Positions 23,445 through 32,899 of a stretch of 64,000 bases of DNA are shown here, in pieces (positions within the stretch are counted from its first letter, which is position 1; every line of letters starts with the position of its first letter). The position numbers and the translations under genes were made by a program. The notes under the pieces are model-generated. The model had not been told where the DNA came from and ran no database searches. It saw only the letters and a program-made list of their open reading frames with translations. The stretch lies in contig CM035309.1 in assembly GCA_002900995.3 (NCBI GenBank), positions 124,001 through 188,000 of the forward strand, read 5' to 3'. The DNA is from Ganoderma boninense (taxonomy: Eukaryota > Basidiomycota > Agaricomycetes > Polyporales > Polyporaceae).

Positions 23445-24209
23445 TGTACAACCCTCGCGAGAATGCATCGAGAACGAGTGTAGACCGACTTACACGCGAA
23501 TCCTATACGGAAACCACAGAGGGCCCACGGACCAAGATAAAGTTGCCTAGGAAACAAGTTGTGTTTGTGAAGTGGAGTCGGATGTGAGTGATTCACTAAT
23601 TGGGAAGATGAGGTGCGAAAACAAGTGATGTGCACAGCGCCTATTCCGAGCCCCATGCTTGGTAAGCATGCTGTGACGGCGGCAGCCGTCGCTCTGGGCC
23701 CTACTAGTACCGCTAACACTCGCTTTGGTTGCCAGCTTTCGTCGCTGTAAGGCTGCACTAGAAGGCCGATGGAGTTATTTCCCATCCCCGCCACGAGATA
23801 GCTGCGTACGAGCTTTTCGTGGCATCCACCTCTCTGTGTTGATCAATCTGGCCGTTTGTAGAACTCCCATATCGAAGTGGCACAAGGTCCACACAGGATG
23901 GATGGTTCGCTCTTCTTCACACAAGTAACACCGGCGGTGAGTCTTGATTCAAGTAAATCCTGGAAGCATTTCTTGCTTGTATATGTGGTGGCTCCCTCTA
24001 CGTGACGATAGGTTGCTTCTGGAATGTTATGCCTGCAATTCTGTGCGTTGTTCTTCCGCCACTGATGCTCGTATCTCATTTTGACATCCCAGTTGCCTCT
24101 GCTGCATCTACTTCGGGTTCCATTCATCGGGGTGCGTGGAGGCGGCGTGCAGCACTATAAGGCCCCATCGATGAGTCTGCATGTCCCATTCTCCTTTGCT
24201 TCCGCCACC
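23445..24209. other. Intergenic; putative TATA near 24153
   Basis: No gene is seen. CACTATAAGGCCC around 24153 lies about 55 bp before the ATG at 24210 and is a candidate promoter element for the next gene. Confidence 0.45.
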
Positions 24210-25288
24210 ATGGCTGGCCATTCTCGAGTACTCCTCCCGACGCATCCGCTTAGTTTCAGCGACTTGAAACTAACACCTAACAGCGTTAGCGCATTGACAG
24301 CGCATTTGCGTACTTCCCCCCTCTTCGGAGCTATCCCTGAAGCTCGCGTCCGGGCTGCGGCGATTGTGTTGATCACATTCGGCGGGTCCTCAGATGGAAA
24401 GGATCATGTTCTCCGCAGAGATCCGACTCCTAACTCTGCTTCTTACAACGCTCGCGCGACCTCTACGCTCTCGGACTGGCAAAATGAGCTGGGGGATGAG
24501 TGTATGAGAACCATTATGGATCTGGCGAGTCATTTACTGGCTTGTTATATGATGTTGGATGCTAACATTTGTCGTAGCTCGCCTGTCGCGATCAGGCCTC
24601 AGGTGGAGTTAGTTTCCTCATCTCGACGCCAGGAACTGTCTGCTCCGGCGCCTTCCCAACAATTACCGAGGTCGAGATGAATGTTTTCCTTCCCATCATC
24701 CTTCTTCATGAACAGCCCCAGGCCCGTGTTGTCTTCGCTCGCATGGTGCAACACTTCGCGGAAGAGATTGGTCTCCCTGCACTGCAACGCTTCGCCACGG
24801 CGAAGTCGTCCAAATCCGAGAGGGTCCTCGCTATCACAGTCGATGCCGCTCCCCGCCTCGATACTCAGCCTCTAGTTCCCGCGTCCAGTACACCCTGGCA
24901 CACGTTCTATGGCAGGGACGTCGGCGTCCTCGAACGGCTGATTGCTGAACAAACCGTCATCACAGGTGCTGTCACGCACACCTCCTCTGTCATCCCTCGA
25001 CCCCCCTTACGAGTCCTAGAGGGCTTTACGAGTCCCGCGCAATCGTCCTCAGCCCCACACTCCAGCAAAGGAAAGCAGGCTGAGAGTAAGCCATGGGCTG
25101 TATGCGACGTTGGGCACTACGCCGGACAGTTTGAAGCCTGTGGTGACGATGCTAGTCGCCGCGCTATCTTGCAGCAAGTTTCGACGAGGTTGCCAGAATT
25201 CCTCGGTGCTGTGGTCAATCTCACACGCCGTGTTGACGATCTCGAAACTATCAAGCAAAAGCAGTCGTCCGAAATTGAGCTACTTTGA
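24210..25288 (+). CDS. Unrecognised gene with C-terminal coiled coil
   Basis: The ATG at 24210 has an ideal context (GCCACCATGG) and is preferred over the upstream ATG at 24171. Exon 1 (24210-24524) joins exon 2 (24578-25288) in phase if the intron uses a GC-AG pair (GCGAGT donor, branch GCTAAC, acceptor GTCGTAG). The junction then reads CMRTIMDL then ACRDQASGGVSFLISTPGTV, and the protein runs on through ITEVEMNVFLPIILLHEQPQ. The last 40 residues (RLPEFLGAVVNLTRRVDDLE and on) form a likely coiled coil. The stop TGA at 25286 is followed in frame by KALQDSSNRASVPA, so the ancestral protein may have been longer. Function unknown. Confidence 0.5.
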
Positions 25289-25394
25289 AAAGCACTACAG
25301 GATTCCTCGAACCGTGCGTCCGTTCCAGCGTGACGATACTTCCAAACATTATTGACTATTCTATCTAGGACGACATGCAGAGCTGACGCAAATC

Positions 25395-25940
25395 ATGGCG
25401 GAGTTATCGACGTCGTCCGTCACCGAGCCGACCCAACGTTCCTCCCTTGGGTTTGGCGGAGACACGTCGGTGCCGCGCCTGGGGCGCTCAGGGTCATCGA
25501 GAACCGGTAGTCCTATCGTCTCTTCGGTCACCAATCCCTCCCCTCTCCCTTCCATGTATATTGCACGGCATGGTGAGCGCGACATCATATCGACGCCGCT
25601 GGCTCCCGTTGCCCCTCCGCCTTCTCACAGGTCGACTCTCAATGCTACCATGGGCTATAGCTATACTCCGCCCTCTGGAAGACCCCGGGTGGGAGGTTCC
25701 GGGGGGGGAACTCTGGGCGGTGGGAAGATATTCGGTCCATCCACCGACACCCTTCTCACACACCATGGGCTACCGCGTCGAACGCATACTGTCCTCCGAG
25801 ACGTGGAGAGGAACTTTCCAGAAGAACTCTGGGTGCGCACTCTGCATCAGAAGCTTGCGAGCTATTCGAATGATGTAGCGCAAGAACTGGCCGACGGTAT
25901 GAAGGCCGACCGTCAACTGACAACTCGTACCCAACCATGA
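25395..25940 (+). CDS. Unrecognised ORF, 181 aa
   Basis: Starts at an ATG in good context (AATCATGG) and stays open to 25940. The sequence is Ser/Pro/Gly-rich (SGSSRTGSPIVSSVTNPSPL, GGSGGGTLGGGK) with a more ordered end (TVLRDVERNFPEELWVRTLH). It may be the 3' exon of the gene at 24210-25288, since the intervening DNA has a plausible small intron, but the phases I tried do not match. Function unknown. Confidence 0.4.
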   Translation: MAELSTSSVTEPTQRSSLGFGGDTSVPRLGRSGSSRTGSPIVSSVTNPSPLPSMYIARHGERDIISTPLAPVAPPPSHRSTLNATMGYSYTPPSGRPRVGGSGGGTLGGGKIFGPSTDTLLTHHGLPRRTHTVLRDVERNFPEELWVRTLHQKLASYSNDVAQELADGMKADRQLTTRTQP

Positions 25941-26381
25941 TCTTCTGGAACTCAATGTTTGTGCAGTGTAGTCATAGCACCCCTTCTGGACGTCTCGCTC
26001 GCTGTCCTGCCCAGTCTTCCCGTTGACTGACCTTTCGTCGATACTCACACAAAGCCATCTTCGAAAACGTGCTACTTGCCCATATCCCTCCGCGTGTGCT
26101 TGAGAATCGTGAGTTTCGTCGATATAATGATCCAGTGCACGGTCTCATTAGTCGTCCCCTGTTGGAATGATTTTCGTTTCCCGTTGCTGTCTTTCTAGAA
26201 GCTGATGTAGGCTATTACCAGTGGCGCCACTGTCGTGCCGCGGCATAAATTACTTGCACGAGGTAAATTTCCCGATTGCGATCTCCGTGGGCTGCAACAT
26301 CTCGAGTCGCGGACTTCGACCACTTCTCTCGCTCGACCCCTGACCCGGCTCATTTCGAAGTAGTAGTGCCTCCTCTATGTT

Positions 26382-26640
26382 TTGCTGTCTTACCATCGTC
26401 TTGCGGTGTTATTGGAGACTCAGGGATTAGACTGCAGACGAGAACGACTACACCACTGCTTTTGGGCATGGAGAAGCAGTCTACCGAACAGGTGTGCCAA
26501 CATGCATCTTGTCACTCGTCGCGATTCAGCCTGCGTGTTCCCGGGGTGGGGAACAATCTCGGTTGAAGGCGGCGAAGTCGCCTGTATTCCCGGCTGTGTT
26601 AAAAGTACGCCATCTTCGTTCTTCGTCCGACGTCCACTCT
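26382..26640 (+). CDS. Cys-rich exon-like ORF
   Basis: The frame contains LDCRRERLHHCFWAW, PNRCANMHLV, DSACVFPGWGTI and VACIPGC: six cysteines spaced like the zinc-cluster region of fungal nuclear proteins. It lies just upstream of the ATG at 26653 and may be a 5' exon of that gene. Splice links are unproven. Confidence 0.35.
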
Positions 26641-26652
26641 CTACTGCCCCCC

Positions 26653-27864
26653 ATGCCTGAAACTCCTAAGAACCCCGACAGAAAATCACCGCACATGTAC
26701 TCCCTCCTGGACCTTCAACGTGTTGGCCACAACCCACCCGACGGACTATACACTATGAATCAGTTGGGGTGCATGTTGCTATACCTTAGACTCCTTGCTG
26801 GAGGTGAGCTGTCGCCCAAATTCCTTGTATCGCGCCCCTAACTTTGGAGCAGATGACGGTCTCTGCGATGAATGCCTCTGCATGGGCACTGGAAGTACGT
26901 TAGTTTCACCTGCATACGCACAGTGTTTCACCTGCATCATGTCACAGAGAAGCCTTGTCCACATGGAAATTTCATAGTGGATTTCGGCGATGCGCCGATC
27001 CTCGTCTGGCCTCGAGATCAGTTGCGGACAGATTTTGCCCTGTACACTGCGCTCGAAGACGACTCAGAGTACTGGGTCACTTTTGACAAGGTTATGGGCT
27101 TTCATAATTGTTTTACTAGAATTCCGACTGACGGCGTTGTCCAGACTTCGAATTACGACCCAGGTACCGCGCCTTCGTCTCCTGCGTCGAGCGTCGGACG
27201 TCCAGAGGACTCTGGCTCCCGTCGCGCTATGCCGTATTCCGAGGGCTTTGAGCCGGAGAACACGGCCGTAGTGCAATCATCTACCGGCTCGGTTTCCGAC
27301 TCTACGACTGCTCAACCTGAAGCGTCCTCTTTGGCTGCGGCATTAGCTGCATTTACGTCACCTTTAAGCGCGCCGTCTGTTGCCTCGCACGAGACCATGA
27401 TCACTGCTTCATCCTTCTCACCTCCTCCTTCAAGTGCGCGCCCCTGCACAGACACCGTGTCTGCAATGAGCACGACATGGTTACAGCAGGTGTGGACAGA
27501 AGGGCCCACACCCACGCATTCTGTGGACGACGGCAGTCGCAATGCGATGCAGCTGGCCACGGATTTGCCTGGTCCGCTGGGCCTTTGCGGCTCCATCCTT
27601 GGAGACTATCCGCACTTCAATACGTATTCTCCGGGCGGAAAGCATGAGTCCATTACGATCAGCAAGACCGTCAATATGTTCACTAGCTCGTACGTTCATT
27701 CTTCTCCCCTTGGGCGCTGTTTTTGGTCGTTAAATCCAGTCAGATCTATTGGGTCAGCCTCGACCAGCGGCGTGTCTAGCACCTGCGGGGAGTCCATGCT
27801 GACTCCGGAGATGTTCTGTGAACAGGTGAAGGAGGTTGTCATGGGAATGCAAGTGCAGACGTAG
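26653..27864 (+). CDS. Unrecognised three-exon gene, 378 aa
   Basis: Exons 26653-26803, 26850-26894 and 26924-27864 join at GT-AG sites with agreeing phases (1137 nt). The N-terminal part reads SPHMYSLLDLQRVGHNPPDG and LGCMLLYLRLLAG, then a small Cys segment DDGLCDECLCMG and PCPHGNFIVDFGDAP, then WPRDQLRTDFALYTALEDD. The long C-terminal half is Ser/Thr/Pro/Ala-rich and probably disordered. The CxxC segment plus CPHG may form a zinc site. I have a faint memory of similar Agaricomycete multicopy proteins, but no named family. It shares orientation and composition with the ORFs at 24.2-26 kb and may form a cluster of related genes with them. Confidence 0.5.
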
Positions 27865-29251
27865 GTCTTGGTGCAGCGACGACATGTCGTCCGTTGCCGT
27901 GTCCCTTTGTTCTTGTCATGTAATGTCTTGTCCACTTCTGCTGGCCACATCTATAGATAACATCGTCGTATCCTGATGCTGACATCGTAATGAATTCTAT
28001 CTTGACCTAATCTTTTTGCTCTACGAGATGATACGGCAATAGTTTTCTCGTACGTGGATAGGAAGTGGTGGGGTGCTGTTTAAGTCTAGCTTCTGACGCA
28101 GGCGGCCATAAGCTACATACAGCATAGTCATATTCTTCATCCCTCAACCCCCTTCTCTCGACCGTCCATCCCCGCCATCTATGGCATATGCAGCAAGCCC
28201 TCCCGATGTTGGCCGTCGTACGGGATGCTATTCCGGGACCGTGCTCCCTAGGAGGCGGCGGACGAAGGAATCAGAGCTAAACGGCCAGCGAGCACTCAAG
28301 CCGTGGATGGAGGAAATGTGGGCGAAGTAGATGGGACGCAAAGCACCTTGCCTTCCGCTGCTAGAACACAACCTCCTCCTTGCGATCCTTGCCACCCATC
28401 TTCCTGTAAATATCGAACATAGTGATAGGGTGACGGGGATACTGACGGATTATGACCCTGTCTGAGAGCAAACGAAGTGTACTGGAACTTCATTTCCTCC
28501 ATCCTCTTCCCATGGGCTCTGCACACGTCCTTGAATGCGCTTCACGCCCACATCTCCAGCTCCAAGGCTAGAATCAAAACTGGAAGATGTCGTGTCAGCT
28601 ACTACATCGGTGAGAGGAGAATACAGGCGCACATATATTAGCTTCTCTGCTCGTCAAGGATAGTCCTCGTCCCAATATAAATGATCCAAATCCGATTCAA
28701 ACCCGCCGCAGACGGCAACAGGGATCTTGTATGGCAGTGCTACAAGAGGCCCCAGAGCATGGTGCGCCAGAGACTCCCGATTTGGCACTGTGTGAATCTC
28801 GCACTCGCTGGAGGAGATGGTAGGGATGAACATAATAAGCTCGATGGTAAGCACACACACAAAAGACGAACCCAGTGCAGTGAACAGTCGAAGACAAGAC
28901 TGACTCAAGAGCGAAGTCTGGCACAGGAACAGCTCGTTCTTCGCCCTCTGATTGGTCGACCTTCATTTACGTAAGCCATTGTTGTGGCCGCGCGCTCACG
29001 TTCTACCCTCCTCCGCCACCTTCCAGCTCCTACTTAGTCCTCAGAACTCGCAATGGCCATCAATCGTGACATGGTATTCCGCTATGCTTGTCTATTCTTC
29101 AAGCTTTGTCGCGGCTATGTAACAGGAAGCGTGATTCAAGGGCCAGTTCAGGGCCTGGGTAAGTGTTCTTACCAGCCGTAGGCATATCACCTCTCTGACA
29201 TACTCGACTTAGCAGATTTAGAATAGAATGTCATCGAAGTGTGACGTAGTT
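27865..29251. other. No confident gene; short ORFs only
   Basis: A minus frame at 28654-28908 starts with a hydrophobic stretch (CVLTIELIMFIPTISS) and ends DLDHLYWDEDYP. A plus start at 29053 (MAINRDMVFRYACLFF) runs to a GTAAGT donor at about 29160. Neither can be extended convincingly. Confidence 0.4.
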
Positions 29252-29527
29252 CTAGCAGCGAAGTAGGTGTCTCAAAGTATCCAGCGGATCGACCTCGATC
29301 TGATCGCTGGACTCGCTGTAGGAGCAATCCGTTTCCAAGTATCGTGTCTTCGTCGTGGCAATTGGTCGACGCTCTAGAAAGATAAGAGCGCATACCTTGT
29401 TGGAGTTTTTAGCGCGGATAGGAGGAGCCTTCACCGGAAGATGGGGATAGGGTTCATCTCCGTCCACCATCCTGAAAGATGCGTCCTCGTCGCTCAGTCT
29501 ACTACAAAGGTCTCCTTCTCCGTCCAC
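29252..29527 (-). CDS. Small acidic ORF, 91 aa
   Basis: A minus-strand frame beginning MDGEGDLCSRLSDEDASF and ending PLDTLRHLLRC. It is charged, with no motif. A 22-nt in-frame stretch in the middle could hide a splice, but this is too short for a normal intron. Support is only composition. Confidence 0.3.
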   Translation of the reverse strand: MDGEGDLCSRLSDEDASFRMVDGDEPYPHLPVKAPPIRAKNSNKVCALIFLERRPIATTKTRYLETDCSYSESSDQIEVDPLDTLRHLLRC

Positions 29528-29576
29528 GGATTTGCCACGGTTATCTGGTGCGATCTACACGAATGAGTGCTGCTTT

Positions 29577-29998
29577 GAAGGAACTAGTCTCTCGGGTCCT
29601 CTGAAGGCGGGCCGGGTGTTCGTTCGACACAACTCGTTCTCAAAACCCTTTGCCGCCAGACAGGACATCTTCAGCAGGTATGTTAGCAATTCAACATCCC
29701 TTCTAGCCCGCCGGCCGCCATCCTGATACAGTTGTCACGACGTCCCGCCCCCAGTTGGATGCGCCCTACTGGACTTGGAGGACCACAACTATCAGCCCGA
29801 AGCTATTTATGCGGTACGTCGTCTCGGCACTGGTAATACTTGTGATCATGTGTCAACCTTGAAAATTTACAACAGGATCGCTTGCTACCATAGTCGCTCC
29901 CCTAAGTCGATAGTCACCAAGTACAACTATCGTGAGTATACAAGGGCCGTATCGTAGACACTTCGGCTGAAAATGTGGCCAAGCTCCAGGCGGTCGCC
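29577..29998 (+). repeat. 422-bp direct repeat, left copy
   Basis: Identical, by eye, to 43999-44420 (offset 14422). It begins GAAGGAACTAGTCTCTC and ends CTCCAGGCGGTCGCC, with unrelated sequence outside at both copies except that the left copy runs into the SMC5 start. Inside are two intron-like segments (GTATGTTAG...ACAG, GTACGTCG...ACAG) and a coherent exon VGCALLDLEDHNYQPEAIYA. It is not LTR-like (no TG...CA ends). Confidence 0.9.
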
Positions 29999-30458
29999 AG
30001 GGGACGCGGAGCAGTCTCCCCAAGTCCGCAAACGCGCCCGCGCGAACACCCAGGGCGAAGCCTGCCTAACCGCCGGCACCTCCAAGCCCGGAGAAATGCG
30101 GCCAGACCCTGCCTCGAGACGAAGATGGGTGAGTGTGGCATGCGCGTCGTGGATGGCTCACTGCGTCGTGTAGGTCCATGACAGGCTCCACTGCGCGCAT
30201 ACAGCTCAGGAAGTTATTGACCTACGACTGGGTCGAGTGCCGCCCTGGTCCGCATCTCAGCCTGATCTTCGGGCCCAACGGGACGGGCAAGAGCGCGATT
30301 GCATGCGCTATCTGTCTCTTGGCCGCAACTTTCCGCCTGCTGTGAGTACTACATAACGGTGGTGGCCCTGTGTGCAACCGGGTTGTGGCAGGCTCATTAA
30401 CAGTTGCTGTCATGTCTGTTTATCACGGCGTGTAGGTTCTTGGACGTGGTAGGACCTC

Positions 30459-30463
30459 AAGTT
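30459..30463. repeat. Target-site duplication AAGTT, left
   Basis: Five bases directly before the left LTR, repeated at 37000-37004 directly after the right LTR. A 5-bp duplication is normal for Ty3/gypsy integrases. Confidence 0.95.
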
Positions 30464-30922
30464 TGTCATGAACGGCACGCTCGGCGCCTACCCCGGCGTC
30501 TCTCTTTCCCTTTTTGGACTGTTTGCCTCCCGTGTCGTCCTTATTGTCCTCCGTTGTTTAGCAAACCCGTCCCTTGTTCTCGCAGTACAATAACTCCTTT
30601 ACCCATTGTTCCCGTCGTCATTGTACTACATACCATTGTTCTTCCACTGGTTCCCGTGTCCATAGTTACCTATTGTTCCCGGTTCCCATTGTCCATTACA
30701 TGTATATAAGGCCTGTACTTCGCTACCTGGAGACCTCAGTTTCGACCTCTTGTCTCCAGGTAAGCCTCGCTGTATTCTCGCTCGTTAGTTACTCGCTCAA
30801 TACATCTTGTCTCCAGCCTGACTGTCGAGCCCTGCTCCGCTCTCGCTGCACAAGTGCTCGTCGACGCCCTTGCTCGTCTCGTAAGCCTCCTCCCTGATCT
30901 TACTCGACAGCCAGTCGTAACA
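30464..30922 (+). repeat. 5' LTR
   Basis: 459 bp, TG...CA ends, with a TATA box at 30703-30710 and the presumed RNA start about 30-35 bp later. Identical by eye to 36541-36999. Confidence 0.97.
30703..30710 (+). promoter_or_regulatory. LTR TATA box
   Basis: TATATAAG within the left LTR, repeated in the right LTR near 36780. It is 35 bp before the 11-nt sequence 30738-30748 that is complementary to the primer site, which places the RNA 5' end at or next to that sequence. Confidence 0.75.
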
Positions 30923-30924
30923 TT

Positions 30925-30935
30925 AGGTCGAAACT
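30925..30935 (+). other. Primer-binding site of self-priming (Tf1) type
   Basis: AGGTCGAAACT, two bases after the LTR, is the exact reverse complement of AGTTTCGACCT at 30738-30748 in the LTR. No match to the usual initiator-tRNA primer site (TGGTATCAGAGC-like) is present. In Tf1/sushi-group elements the first 11 nt of the RNA fold back on the primer site, are cleaved and prime cDNA. Length and position fit that mechanism. Confidence 0.75.
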
Positions 30936-31310
30936 TCTACACGAGCACTGGCGTACTCCACCCACACTCTTTCCCTCTCGTACGGTACGCACTTAGATCC
31001 TCTGTGTTGGCCTAGCGTAGTGCGCGCTCTAGTCACACCATCGGACGTGGTCTCGGCGCAACCTGAGGCTTGCCACTCTTAGTGGTACAGTACGCGGAAA
31101 GCTCCTAACACGAGACCCCGGTACTGACAGAAGTGGTCCGCCTCACGGCGTGGGAGGCTAGAGAAAGGCGGCGAAACAAAGCCAAGGCAGAACACCCTTG
31201 GGCCCGTGTCCCTTGGGCTAAGACACAGCAATAGGCCGAGGAGGCTGAGCAGACAGTGTTGGATCGTGCACCTGCCGTTTCATTCCTAGGATAAGGAAGC
31301 GAGATTCAAC

Positions 31311-32741
31311 GTGGCTTGCCAAGCCTGGGGACACATATTTCACCCCACTGCAGTACAGGACGAGTACTGGGACGAAGATAAGCAAGCCTGGTACTACTGC
31401 GAGGAGCAACCGTGCCCCCACCGATCACACACATTCGACGATACTCTTGAAACTCGCGAAGGCATCGCCCCTAGACTCCTCACCACCAAAGAACAGGAAG
31501 TCCTAATCCGTGCAAAGATCGCAAACCCACCAACACCTGCACCTCGAGATCCAAGCCGACCCCCAGCTTGCCAAGCCGCCCTCATCGCATCCAGGAATCC
31601 CTCATCCCGCCCTGCCTCACGTCCTACCTCACAACCCCAGAGTCGTGTCCAAAGTCGAATCCCCAGTCCTGCACGATCAACAGGATCTCCCATCCTCGAC
31701 AAGGCTCTTGAACTCGTTACAGAGCGTCTTGGACAGCGACGAACCTCGACTCCCGCAACCCCCATTGCTTCAACTTCTAAACTCCCAAAGGCAGAGAAAA
31801 AGCCGGAAGTAAAGAAGGAACCCAAGCAAGAGACCATCAGCCTCAACACTCCACAACCCTCGTCCTCTTCATCAGCCGCACCCAGTCGAGCGTCCACACC
31901 CGCCATGACTACCCCTGCCCCCGCTCCACCGTTCGACACCTCCAAACTCCTCTCCCAGATCGCCCCACGTGAATACGATGGAAAATCCGCACAGGATGGT
32001 CTCCGCTTTGTGTCCGCCGCTCAGATCTACTACAACACCCTTACGGCGGTGGCGGTTGGCACGCCTAGCGACGTCATATGGATGACCATCCTCAGTAAGC
32101 TCACGGAAGGAGCAGCAGCCTGGGCTGGCCCCCACATTGTAAAGCTCGCCGGTGGAACTAGTCCTTGGGCAGACTATGGCGAGTTCAGCACAGCCTTCAA
32201 GGATCACTTCTGCGTGGCTGACGACAAGGAGGCTGCCATCGCCGAACTTGTCAAGCTTTGCAAGGCATACCGCAAGGTCGGCACCGTCCAGGAGTATACC
32301 GCGCAGTTTAACGCAGCCGCGGCTCGAACCGGCTTTGGCGACGAGGACAAACGCGAACGCTACCGCTCAGGCCTGCCTCCCAGGCTCCGGGACGTCCTCG
32401 CCACCAGTGCCCATGACATCTCGGACCTCACCAAAATCCAGAAGGTGGCGCTGTCGCTCGACCAGGCCCTCGTCACCAGAGAGGAAGAACGGCCGAAGTC
32501 GTTTGGATGGAAGAAGAAGGGGGAGAAGGCGGCCGCTACCGGGAAGAAGCCGTTCTCTGGAAACTGTCATATCTGTGGCCAGCCCGGACATCGTAAGTAT
32601 GACTGCCCGCGGCTGAAGAGTCAGCAAGCCGCTTCCTCGTCCACTGCAACTACGGAAGTAGCGGCTCTTCAGGCCCAGGTCAAGGCGATGGAGGAGAAGA
32701 TCGCGGCCCTTACGACCGCTGAGAAGAAGGAGGGTTTCTGA
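31311..32741 (+). CDS. gag: Retrotransposon Gag with zinc knuckle
   Basis: An open frame of 476 codons. It has an N-terminal Cys/His segment (CEEQPCPHRSH), a Ser/Pro/Arg-rich linker, a Ty3-type capsid region (KLLSQIAPREYDGKS, VIWMTILSKLTEGAAAWAGP, FKDHFCVADDKEAAIAEL, VGTVQEYTAQFNAAA), then the zinc knuckle CHICGQPGHRKYDC and a coiled tail. Gag forms the cytoplasmic particle that packages element RNA. The first codon of the frame is GTG and no in-frame ATG occurs before residue 199 (31905); the upstream in-frame stop is at 31287. The true start may be on a spliced leader, a non-ATG codon, or 31905. It is separated from pol by about 160 nt, in a different frame. Confidence 0.9.
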   Translation: MACQAWGHIFHPTAVQDEYWDEDKQAWYYCEEQPCPHRSHTFDDTLETREGIAPRLLTTKEQEVLIRAKIANPPTPAPRDPSRPPACQAALIASRNPSSRPASRPTSQPQSRVQSRIPSPARSTGSPILDKALELVTERLGQRRTSTPATPIASTSKLPKAEKKPEVKKEPKQETISLNTPQPSSSSSAAPSRASTPAMTTPAPAPPFDTSKLLSQIAPREYDGKSAQDGLRFVSAAQIYYNTLTAVAVGTPSDVIWMTILSKLTEGAAAWAGPHIVKLAGGTSPWADYGEFSTAFKDHFCVADDKEAAIAELVKLCKAYRKVGTVQEYTAQFNAAAARTGFGDEDKRERYRSGLPPRLRDVLATSAHDISDLTKIQKVALSLDQALVTREEERPKSFGWKKKGEKAAATGKKPFSGNCHICGQPGHRKYDCPRLKSQQAASSSTATTEVAALQAQVKAMEEKIAALTTAEKKEGF

Positions 32742-32899
32742 TTAGAGCCGCACTGGACGCTGCGCGTGCCGGCTCTTGTAGTAATAGTCGATTTTCTGTA
32801 CTGAGTTCTGCGTTTGTATATGAAGTAAATCATAGTGGCCAACACTTTCATATACCAGTACGGTTAATCGGCAAGCAGCGACACAAGGACATAGTAGCC

